A DNA stretch of 10,513 nt from an uncultured Tissierellia bacterium. Lineage in GTDB: Bacteria > Bacillota > Clostridia > Tissierellales > Peptoniphilaceae. The stretch is taken from the NCBI GenBank assembly GCA_902489145.1, contig CABTYV010000042.1, forward strand, positions 1 through 10,513, written 5' to 3'. Shown here piece by piece: positions 1 through 6,137 of this stretch. Position numbers and translations under genes: made by a program. Every line of letters starts with the position of its first letter. The first letter of the stretch is position 1. Under the pieces are notes generated by a model. It saw nothing but the letters and a program-made list of their open reading frames with translations, did not search any database and had not been told where the DNA came from.

Positions 1-16
1 ACTGAGCTAAGGGTGG
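1..16 (-). tRNA. 5' end of a second tRNA, cut by the window edge
   Basis: Read on the minus strand, the first bases of the window give CCACCCT-TA-GCTCAGT. This has the layout of a tRNA start: a seven-base acceptor strand, T8-A9, then the D-stem strand GCTC and AGT of the D-loop. It lies two bases downstream of the 3' end of the complete tRNA-Thr and would be co-transcribed with it. Anticodon and identity lie outside the window, so the amino acid cannot be named. The acceptor start is uncertain by a base or so, and only about 16 bases are visible, hence the moderate confidence. Confidence 0.45.
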
Positions 17-18
17 TC

Positions 19-91
19 AGCTGTCTGCCGGGATTGAACCGGTGACCTCAGCCTTACCATGGCTGCGCTCTACCTGCTGAGCTAAGACAGC
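19..91 (-). tRNA. tRNA-Thr (anticodon GGT)
   Basis: A complete 73-base cloverleaf can be folded on the minus strand. The acceptor arms GCTGTCT and AGACAGC pair perfectly. T8-A9 precede a D-arm GCTC-AGCAGGTA-GAGC. The anticodon arm is CAGCC-ATGGTAA-GGCTG, with anticodon GGT (positions 56-58 on the plus strand), which reads ACC/ACT threonine codons. The T-arm is ACCGG-TTCAATC-CCGGC, with one A/C mismatch at its base. The discriminator base is T and the bases after it are GACC, so CCA does not appear to be encoded in place and would be added after transcription. It is the first gene of a tRNA unit that continues off the left edge. Confidence 0.93.
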
Positions 92-132
92 AACTCAAGC
101 CGGCCAAGGCCCGCTTCATGAGTAACAAAGCT

Positions 133-161
133 ATTATAGAAAAGTTTTGCAGGTCCGTCAA
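133..161 (-). promoter_or_regulatory. Strong sigma-70/SigA-type promoter of the tRNA unit
   Basis: On the minus strand a -35 box TTGACG (156-161) and a perfect -10 box TATAAT (133-138) are separated by exactly 17 bases. Transcription would begin near position 126, about 35 bases before the mature 5' end of tRNA-Thr. The near-consensus boxes fit a highly expressed stable-RNA unit. No other gene on this strand lies between the promoter and the tRNA. Confidence 0.88.
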
Positions 162-249
162 GCCTTGCAGAGAAATTTTATCCTGCTGCGACCGCATTTC
201 CCTCGATGTCCCTCTGATCATTTCCGTTCTCCCTGCCAGACCAATAGAA

Positions 250-267
250 GAGGGCCTTTCGGCCCTC
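250..267 (-). terminator. Terminator hairpin after the CWB2-CAP gene
   Basis: Minus-strand GAGGGCC-GAAA-GGCCCTC forms a seven-base-pair, GC-rich stem closed by a GNRA tetraloop. It starts 24 bases past the stop codon of the upstream gene. The following bases, TTCTATTGG, are only moderately U-rich, so it is a less perfect intrinsic terminator than the others in this window. It separates the surface-protein gene from the tRNA promoter. Confidence 0.75.
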
Positions 268-291
268 CTCCCTCGTCATTTTTAGAAACGA

Positions 292-2211
292 TTATTTGGC
301 AGCAACGCCGAGCGCCTTCAAAGCGTCCACATAGCGCTTGGGGCTTCGACAGATTTCTTCCAAGTTCAGCGTACCCAAAAGGGCGCGCTCCTGATTAAAT
401 TTTGCAAGCTTTGCCGGGGTCAGAAGGCGGAGGAAAAACGCTTCGCCTTCCATGCCAACGTAGGGAAGACTGAGGGTGCTATTCTGGTAACCCCAAAGGA
501 TCCTCGCGTCTTCATAGGTGATTTTCTCACTGTCCGGAAAATCCCGGTGCCAGGCGTTGATATCCATTTCTGAGAGAAAGGCCGTCGAAGTGAAAATGCG
601 GAGGGTATATACGGTTGTTCCAAACATGTTTGATTTTCCTACAATTTTTCCCCTGCTGGTGGAAACGCCCTTTCGATACCGGGGAGAGAGAATATGCTTG
701 CGATGTCCCTCCGCTTGGTTTTGAGGTCCAAAATCCACGAGATAGGCATTTAAAATCGCCAAAGCCTCTTGTCTGGCGCTCGTTCTTCTGAGCGCTTCCT
801 CCAGGTTCCTCCCGATCAGGGGTATTTCGCGATAGTTGATGTTACTTAAGAAATAGACCTCCGGGTCGCTGCCCAGGCGTTCCATCACCTTCTGCGGAGA
901 GTACTGGACCCCATTCATGACAAAAGAGTGGGCCAATGCCCCATACGCAAGCATGGCTTCCGTATAAATTTCATTCGCCTTTTCGTACTGCCCGCCCGGA
1001 TTTTGAATGGCGGACAGACCATTCTTTGCTCTTACTTCATTCCACAGGGAAGCAAAGCTTTGATCCACCTCTTTTAGAAAAGCATCCATCACCTCCTGAT
1101 CACTTCTGGTCTGCTTCGGAGCCGGATCAGGATCCGGGTTGGGGTTGGGCTCAGGATTCGGGTTGGGATCGGGATTGGGATCAGGCGTCGGCGTCTGGTT
1201 TGGATCTGGAGCCTCCTCTTGACCAAGCGAGAAATAACGGATCACCTCTTTTGGGCCCATCTGACCAAGCAGGGTGACCCCACCGACGATGTGGAGGCGC
1301 GCAGGAGCGCTTCGATTCACCTCTGCCCGCAGGGGATTGGGCTGATCAAAAAGCGCAATGGGGCAATTTTTCTTCACGGACAAGGCCCCGGCGGATAAAG
1401 CATCGGGGAAGGCGCCGCCCGTCGTTACAATCAATTCCTTCTTGTTGGTCGCTGCTTGGAACACTTTTTGGGCGGTCTCATACCTCGTGTCCCCATAGAG
1501 CCGGGCAATATGGACATTCTTGCCCGCCATTTGCCGGTACAGCGATTCCTCAATCGCTGCTGCGCCCCCCAGCACGATCACTCGCTGTGCGTTTTTCAGG
1601 GCATCGCCCATAGCATCGGTGAGCCTGCCTTTTTTAGGAGACAGAAGCAGCTTTCCGTCCTGGAGCAGGGCCGCCGAGACTAAGGCATCCGGAAAATTTT
1701 CTCCGCTTGCGACGACCAGATTTTTTCCTTTCTTATAGGAGAGGGTTTTTTGGTTGGTTTCATAGCGGTTTTTCCCGGCCAACCGGATGACGCGAAAGCC
1801 CTGATGCCTGAGGTCTTTTTCGACGGCGGCAGAAAGCACCGCTTCCCCGCCTAACAGGTAGACCTCTCTTGCGCCAATGCGGCGCAGCGCTTCTAGGCTT
1901 CTGGGATGCACTTTATTTTTCAGGCTGTATAGGATCGGCCGTCCCTCCCCGCCCTGGAGGTTTAAGGCCGATAGGGCATCGGCAAAGCCGTCACTATTGA
2001 CCAAAATGGCCCCTTTGACCCCTTTAAAATTGGCTTCCGCCAATTTGGCTGCTGTATCGAAACGGTTCTCTCCATAGTAGGTATAGACCGATGTCGTACC
2101 GGCCCCTTTTGCCTGCCCTACCCGCTCTGGGAAAAATCCGAGAAGGAGGGCCAAAGCAAGCAAATAGGTACAAGCCCGCTTCATCCGCTTCCTTTTATCG
2201 ACTCGCCTCAT
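292..2211 (-). CDS. Secreted CWB2 x3 cell-wall protein with CAP/SCP-like domain
   Basis: This 639-residue exported protein is predicted to sit non-covalently on the cell wall. The start at 2211 is chosen because AAAGGAG lies six bases upstream; an in-frame GTG further out (2238) has no such site. Residues 1-33 are a signal peptide (KRKRMKR, then a Leu/Ala-rich core, cleavage near GQA). Three CWB2 repeats follow (about 45-130, 142-230, 237-327), each with the pattern NR(F/Y)(D/E)T ... FPDAL/FADAL ... GG. CWB2 repeats bind wall polymers in clostridial surface proteins. An Asn/Pro/Asp linker (about 335-367) leads to a CAP/SCP-like domain (about 372-540) with AHS (His428) and GHRKHIL (His503). 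The Glu of the usual GEN motif appears as Arg468 (GRN). About 100 C-terminal residues (541-639) match nothing I recognise. The function of bacterial CAP domains is mostly unsettled. No good -35 box is visible upstream; a lone TATGAT (2281-2286) overlaps the preceding terminator. Confidence 0.9.
   Translation of the reverse strand: MRRVDKRKRMKRACTYLLALALLLGFFPERVGQAKGAGTTSVYTYYGENRFDTAAKLAEANFKGVKGAILVNSDGFADALSALNLQGGEGRPILYSLKNKVHPRSLEALRRIGAREVYLLGGEAVLSAAVEKDLRHQGFRVIRLAGKNRYETNQKTLSYKKGKNLVVASGENFPDALVSAALLQDGKLLLSPKKGRLTDAMGDALKNAQRVIVLGGAAAIEESLYRQMAGKNVHIARLYGDTRYETAQKVFQAATNKKELIVTTGGAFPDALSAGALSVKKNCPIALFDQPNPLRAEVNRSAPARLHIVGGVTLLGQMGPKEVIRYFSLGQEEAPDPNQTPTPDPNPDPNPNPEPNPNPDPDPAPKQTRSDQEVMDAFLKEVDQSFASLWNEVRAKNGLSAIQNPGGQYEKANEIYTEAMLAYGALAHSFVMNGVQYSPQKVMERLGSDPEVYFLSNINYREIPLIGRNLEEALRRTSARQEALAILNAYLVDFGPQNQAEGHRKHILSPRYRKGVSTSRGKIVGKSNMFGTTVYTLRIFTSTAFLSEMDINAWHRDFPDSEKITYEDARILWGYQNSTLSLPYVGMEGEAFFLRLLTPAKLAKFNQERALLGTLNLEEICRSPKRYVDALKALGVAAK
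1119..1209 (-). repeat. Degenerate short tandem repeat coding for an (N/D)P linker
   Basis: Inside the CWB2-CAP gene, alternating Asn-Pro, Asp-Pro and Glu-Pro pairs are encoded by imperfect copies of a six-base unit of the GGATTG/GGGTTG type (plus-strand spelling). It separates the wall-binding half from the CAP half. Proline-rich linkers of this kind usually act as extended spacers through the cell wall. Such repeats can change length by slippage in steps of two residues without breaking the frame. Confidence 0.8.
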
Positions 2212-2241
2212 CACAAGCTCCTTTCCTGGTAAAATCACGCA

Positions 2242-2254
2242 CCAAAGCCTTTGG
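2242..2254. repeat. Small palindrome in the leader of the CWB2-CAP gene
   Basis: CCAAAG-C-CTTTGG is a six-base-pair inverted repeat with a one-base spacer, 31 bases upstream of the start codon and downstream of the terminator of the previous gene. It could be an operator. It is too short and GC-poor to be a terminator. No function is shown, and chance occurrence is possible. Confidence 0.35.
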
Positions 2255-2284
2255 GTGAAACCTTTTCCTGCTCTTAGTCTATCA

Positions 2285-2324
2285 TAAAAAAGGACGAGTA
2301 CAGAAAATATCCTGTACTCGTCCT
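2285..2324 (-). terminator. Intrinsic terminator after the G5-CWB2 gene
   Basis: A 13-base-pair perfect stem (2291-2303 with 2312-2324; minus-strand arms AGGACGAGTACAG and CTGTACTCGTCCT) with an eight-base loop is followed on the minus strand by a run of six T (2285-2290). It starts 38 bases after the stop codon of the upstream gene. This is a canonical strong rho-independent terminator. It implies that the next gene (CWB2-CAP) needs its own promoter or depends on read-through. Confidence 0.92.
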
Positions 2325-2362
2325 GCTTCCTACTTGGAAAAGGGGCTCGCTTCCTTCCCGCC

Positions 2363-4396
2363 CTATTTCAGTTCGGCTTCAACAGCGGCGGAGATCGCCT
2401 GCTCTAAGCCTACGATGGTGATCTTCTCATAGGCGGCCTTCTTGATGTGCTTTTTGATGACGGAAGGCAAGGCCTTGGGGGCGGTCAAAAGCACCGGCGC
2501 ATGGAGGCGTCCGGCGACGGGGCCGATCACCAGGGCATCGGCAAAGCGCTCACCCGAAGCCAGGAAGGCCTGATTGGCCTGAGCGAAATAGCGCTCGGCA
2601 ATGAGGGCTGCGGTCTCGTAGCGGTCTGCGCCGCCGACCCGTGCAGAAAGTCTGGGCAGGGCCTGCTCAACGGCCTTCGATACCGCCGTTTCACCGCCCG
2701 CGATGATCACGCTCTTCATCCCCAGCTCCTGAACGGCCTTGGCCGTTTCAGCGGGCAGCTTCTTCGCCTGGGTCAGCAGGATGGGGGTCCCTTCCTGAGC
2801 CGCATAGGAGCTGATGGCCAGGGCATCCGCAAACTGCTCACCCGTAGCGATCACAGCCTGGTTGGTCTGACCGGTCAGGGCGACCCCCCGTTTGGCTACC
2901 AGGGCCGCCGTTTCGTAGCGGTTGGTTCCGCCAATGCGCTCCACCTTGCCAGCCAGCGCTTTGGCCGCTTCTGCGACCTTCAAAGAAAGCGCCGACTCTC
3001 CGCCAATCAGCAATACCTTGCTTGCGCCCAAACGCTTGATTTCCGAAGCGGTGCGGCTGTCGAGGGTTTTGCTGTCCGTCAGCAAAATGGGGGCGTTGAG
3101 GGCTTTCGCCAAAACAGAAGCCGTCAAAGCGTCCGGAAAGTCGTCACGACGGGCCAGGAGCACGGTATCGGCCCGATCGTAGTACTTCGAAGAAATTTTG
3201 GTGGCTGTCTCGATCCGGTCTTCCCCGCCAATGCGGTTCTGATCCTTCGGCTCCTGCGGGGTCGGCGTCGTATCCGAGCCCAGCTTCTTCGTGCCTCTCA
3301 GATAGATCTTATCCACGGGCTGGCGAATGATGGTGGTCTCGCCGGGGATGGTCTCTACATCGACTTTTTGACCGTCCTTGATGATATAGCGGACCGTTTT
3401 GCTGAGCTTCTGCTCGCCGGGAATCCCTTCCTGCTTGACCTTGAACTGTCCAGCCAAAAGGGTTGGATCATCTTCATACAGGATCTGGTAATCAATTTCC
3501 TGGGTCTCTGTCCGGACCTCCTCTTGGATCTTAGAGGAGAGGGTCACGGTCCAGCCGTCCAGGTCGTTTCCTGTCATTTTGAGCTCGTAACAGTCGTTTA
3601 AGTGGTCTTTGTTTGGGCCGTCGAACTCGGCGACTAAGCGATATTCCTTATATTTGCCGGTATAGGGGTTAAATAGGTCAAAATCACTGCCATCAAAGGC
3701 TCTATAGAATTCCCAACCTCGCCAAAGCTCAATTTCCGTATCCTGCCGAGGAAATGGCATTGTGCATGCAATTGGGTAGCTTCTTTTGCCAGTGTAAGGA
3801 TAGTTGGTCTCTCCATTGTATTTCTGTTCAACGGTATAACGTACGGGCATCCGACCCTTATCTTTGTCTAAGAAGATACCGTCCTCTTCAATCTTGGCCG
3901 CTGTTTTCAGGTTCATTTGTTGACTGAAAATAATGGTGTATTCATCCTTTTTGTAATCGTATTGAGTTGTGCGACTATAGATCGTATTCCCGCTATAAGG
4001 ATTAAAATCTAATCCTTGAATCTTGATGTTGGAAAAACTTTGTTTCTTAACCCTATCATTAGAGCCCTCAAGGGTGTCAATCGGTAAGTTAAATACCTGA
4101 TCTTCGCCAATTTTACCTTGATACGTCATGGGATGATAAAGATCCTTTATTAGGTTACCGTCCTTATCTGTACCATTAAACCAGATATAATAGGTGAAAG
4201 ATACTTCTTTCCCCATATCAGCCGGGTTAACGTAGGCCCCTTTATGCCCATACTGGTTCCATCGCAGGGTGATTTTTGCGGTCTTCCCCGTTGCGGGTTC
4301 CGGTGCGGCCTGGGCCAGGTTCGGGATCCCGGCCAGGCCGAGGATCATCGCCAGGGCCAGGCACAGGCTCAGGATCCTCTTCGTGATTTTTTTCAT
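2363..4396 (-). CDS. Secreted surface protein: unknown N-region, G5 domain, CWB2 x3
   Basis: This 677-residue exported wall protein starts at 4396, where AGGAGG (4402-4407) lies five bases upstream; an upstream in-frame ATG at 4429 lacks this. Residues 1-30 are a signal peptide (MKKITKR, hydrophobic core, cleavage near AQA-A). Residues about 38-290 are an unrecognised, aromatic- and Tyr-rich region, probably beta-sheet, with recurring PY(S/T)G motifs. Residues about 300-370 match a G5 domain (KVKQEGIPGE ... PVDKIYLRGT), a beta-strand fold found in surface adhesins and wall-binding proteins. After a short Thr/Pro linker come three CWB2 repeats (about 388-475, 487-580, 586-677), each with GG-x-(D/N)R-x-ETA, F(P/A)DAL and IGG/AGG motifs. 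The wall anchor is therefore C-terminal here, the reverse of the neighbouring CWB2-CAP protein. The DNA for the N-region is much AT-richer than the CWB2 part, which suggests a separate origin. Role inferred: adhesin or other surface display protein. Confidence 0.9.
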   Translation of the reverse strand: MKKITKRILSLCLALAMILGLAGIPNLAQAAPEPATGKTAKITLRWNQYGHKGAYVNPADMGKEVSFTYYIWFNGTDKDGNLIKDLYHPMTYQGKIGEDQVFNLPIDTLEGSNDRVKKQSFSNIKIQGLDFNPYSGNTIYSRTTQYDYKKDEYTIIFSQQMNLKTAAKIEEDGIFLDKDKGRMPVRYTVEQKYNGETNYPYTGKRSYPIACTMPFPRQDTEIELWRGWEFYRAFDGSDFDLFNPYTGKYKEYRLVAEFDGPNKDHLNDCYELKMTGNDLDGWTVTLSSKIQEEVRTETQEIDYQILYEDDPTLLAGQFKVKQEGIPGEQKLSKTVRYIIKDGQKVDVETIPGETTIIRQPVDKIYLRGTKKLGSDTTPTPQEPKDQNRIGGEDRIETATKISSKYYDRADTVLLARRDDFPDALTASVLAKALNAPILLTDSKTLDSRTASEIKRLGASKVLLIGGESALSLKVAEAAKALAGKVERIGGTNRYETAALVAKRGVALTGQTNQAVIATGEQFADALAISSYAAQEGTPILLTQAKKLPAETAKAVQELGMKSVIIAGGETAVSKAVEQALPRLSARVGGADRYETAALIAERYFAQANQAFLASGERFADALVIGPVAGRLHAPVLLTAPKALPSVIKKHIKKAAYEKITIVGLEQAISAAVEAELK

Positions 4397-4462
4397 CGCT
4401 TCCTCCTTTTGTATAATGCTTTGCTCCATGATAAATGATACGCCACCATTCTTGGTGTTCTC

Positions 4463-4491
4463 ATTATACCCCTTTGCGCACCCTTTCTCAA
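4463..4491 (-). promoter_or_regulatory. SigA-type promoter of the G5-CWB2 gene
   Basis: Minus-strand TTGAGA (4486-4491) and TATAAT (4463-4468) are exactly 17 bases apart. Transcription would start near 4456, giving a leader of about 60 bases. A small inverted repeat CACCA-TTCT-TGGTG (4444-4457) covers the predicted start point and might be an operator or a 5' hairpin. The promoter sits just after the serpin gene, so the G5-CWB2 gene can be expressed on its own even if serpin transcripts read through. Confidence 0.8.
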
Positions 4492-4519
4492 CAGCCCCGC
4501 CCCTTACGCGTGAAGCCGC

Positions 4520-5962
4520 CTACTCAGAAATCTGGTTGATTCGGGCGATCAGAAGGGGCGTCCCGTTGTAGGCGCTGAGCACGACCAAGAAGGGATGGTC
4601 CAGCCTAAAATCACAGCGCTCCTCGCTTTCGCTCGGGGCGGCGGCACCCTCCTTCATCAGGGTGAAGGCGGCGGCTTCGGCCCCCTTTTCATCGATCTTC
4701 AGGCGGCTGGCGTGGAAGAGGTCGGATAGAAAAGCCTTCTGCTTTGAGCCGACCAGGGGAGAAAAGTCCCCCTGATCGGGCGAGAAGATCTTACCGATGC
4801 CCAGCTGCTGAAAGTTTTCACTCAGATCCAAATTGCTTTCGATGTCAAAGCGTGGGAGCGACAGCTGCACCTGCTTGACCCGGGACTGGCTGCTTGCGTC
4901 GGGCTTTTCCAGAAGGGCAAGGAGGGCCTTTGATGTGACTACCTCCTCCAGGTGCCCTGGTTCGGGTCGGACCAGCCAGAGCTGAGCAGGTCCCAAAAAA
5001 GGAAGGGCGATGGCATCGAAATGGGGCCCCTGGTAGACCGGACGGGCATCGGTCCGGTGGAGGAAGGAGACCGTCTGCTCACCCGTTGGGCTGAAAAAGC
5101 GCTCCTGGTGGGTTTCGCTCGGATCGAAGGCTTGCGCCCAGGCACCCTTAAAATGAAGGGCGGTCGAAAAAGCAAAGAGACTGTCCGGATAGAGCTTTTG
5201 CCCGGCGGCAGCCTCCTGGAGGAGGCCGCCGGTGTGATCCTTCAGCCATTTTTGAAGAAGCGCGTCATAGGCGGGATCGCCCATCCTGCCCCGATATACA
5301 GCGCTTGCAAAGTCCTTGCCCAGCCGTTTCACACAGTCCTTCTGGTAGGAGACCTGATCCGATAGCCAAAGGGCCTGGGCGGTCTGGAGGCGGAGGAGGC
5401 CATCGTCATACTGGAAAAGATAGGCCAAATCGGCCGCATTTTTCCGGTTGACGTTCTCGTCTGAAAGGCCGAGGGCTTGGAGGAGCTCGGCCCGGCTTGC
5501 GCCCCCGGCCCCTTCCGCCAGAGTGGATAAGGCCTGATACAGATTGAGGGGAGAGTACACGACTGTCTCCGTCTCGCTTTTGAGCAAGCGAGCATTGAGC
5601 TTTTGGGTGAAGGCCATCAGGCCGGGCAAATAGTGGGAGGAGGCCAGCCTTTTCTGCAAAGCTTCCTGGAACTCCTGTGCTTCTTTATAGTCCTCCTCCG
5701 TCGGATTTTCTTTCCGTTCGAGACTTTCAGGCATCTTCATGGCCGTGGCGGGTACGATCAGCTGGTTTAGGATCCCAGACCGGTTGCCTGTGGCGTAGGT
5801 TCGAGCGGCCTTGGTCCCTTGCGATGTCGACTGGCAGGCACCCAGGCTTATCAGTAAAAGGCCAGCCAAGCCCAGTGCCAGCCCGCTCTTCTTGCCCCGT
5901 TTGAGCCAAAAGAAGCCCCTCTGTTTCTGGCTCCCCTGGCCTTGCTGCATTTGTTCCAACAT
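4520..5962 (-). CDS. Lipoprotein serpin (serine/cysteine protease inhibitor family)
   Basis: This 480-residue protein has a signal peptide and lipobox LGAC, so it should be lipidated at Cys43 and held on the outer face of the membrane. The start at 5962 is set by AAAGGAG six bases upstream; the frame stays open to 6295, but that extension covers the leader and has no binding site. A spacer (about 44-110) precedes the serpin fold (about 115-480), seen in YSPLNLYQALSTLAEGA (about 136-152), ALHFKGAWAQAFD (268-280) and the C-terminal DHPFLVVL. The hinge DEKGAEAAAFT (424-434), with small residues at P12-P10, is typical of inhibitory serpins, which trap proteases by inserting the cleaved reactive loop. 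The scissile residue cannot be fixed: counting from the hinge puts P1 in an Ala-rich stretch, while counting back from DHPF gives a Ser, because the loop is about five residues longer than in alpha-1-antitrypsin. No terminator follows, so read-through into the G5-CWB2 gene is possible. Confidence 0.92.
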   Translation of the reverse strand: MLEQMQQGQGSQKQRGFFWLKRGKKSGLALGLAGLLLISLGACQSTSQGTKAARTYATGNRSGILNQLIVPATAMKMPESLERKENPTEEDYKEAQEFQEALQKRLASSHYLPGLMAFTQKLNARLLKSETETVVYSPLNLYQALSTLAEGAGGASRAELLQALGLSDENVNRKNAADLAYLFQYDDGLLRLQTAQALWLSDQVSYQKDCVKRLGKDFASAVYRGRMGDPAYDALLQKWLKDHTGGLLQEAAAGQKLYPDSLFAFSTALHFKGAWAQAFDPSETHQERFFSPTGEQTVSFLHRTDARPVYQGPHFDAIALPFLGPAQLWLVRPEPGHLEEVVTSKALLALLEKPDASSQSRVKQVQLSLPRFDIESNLDLSENFQQLGIGKIFSPDQGDFSPLVGSKQKAFLSDLFHASRLKIDEKGAEAAAFTLMKEGAAAPSESEERCDFRLDHPFLVVLSAYNGTPLLIARINQISE

Positions 5963-6025
5963 GACCGACTCCTTTCTCTTTTGTCTGGTTCGCCCACACC
6001 TGTTTGCAAACCTTTTCATTCTTAG

Positions 6026-6034
6026 AGCATAGCA
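6026..6034 (-). promoter_or_regulatory. Possible extended -10 promoter of the serpin gene
   Basis: Minus-strand TGC-TATGCT has the TGn extension and a -10 hexamer with five of six consensus bases. It lies about 65 bases before the serpin start codon and just downstream of the preceding gene's terminator. No convincing -35 box is found at normal spacing. A perfect ten-base palindrome, GTTTGCAAAC (6002-6011), lies just downstream of the expected start point and could be an operator. This is tentative. Confidence 0.4.
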
Positions 6035-6080
6035 CATGCCGGTGGAGAAATCTTGTAAAAAACTGAGTAAAAAAATGAAG

Positions 6081-6115
6081 AAAAAAAGAAGCGCGCAAGG
6101 GCTGCGCGCTTCTTT
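6081..6115 (-). terminator. Intrinsic terminator of the GCS2/ATP-grasp operon
   Basis: The arms AAAGAAGCGCGC (6085-6096) and GCGCGCTTCTTT (6104-6115) pair over 12 bases around a seven-base loop. On the minus strand they are followed by a T-run (complement of the seven A at 6081-6087, partly within the stem). It begins 22 bases after the stop codon of the ATP-grasp gene. A further A-rich tract at 6069-6075 adds more U to the transcript end. Confidence 0.92.
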
Positions 6116-6137
6116 CGAGAAAATCGAAAAGAGCTCC

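Noticed and set aside
165..240. The gap between the tRNA promoter and the first terminator considered for a small gene or RNA
   Set aside because: No open frame with a binding site, no promoter pair and no stable fold beyond the terminator could be seen.
1119..1209. Short repeats considered as a CRISPR array or intergenic satellite
   Set aside because: The units are six bases, in frame and code for a proline-rich linker; there are no spacers.
2447..3601. A 384-codon open frame on the plus strand
   Set aside because: It lies wholly antisense to the CWB2/G5 gene, whose domains are clear in the opposite frame. It has no ribosome binding site and its Gly/Arg/Leu-rich translation matches no family; long antisense frames are common in GC-rich repeats.
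4952..5365. A 137-codon plus-strand frame inside the serpin gene
   Set aside because: It is antisense to a well-supported serpin and has no recognisable domain, binding site or promoter.
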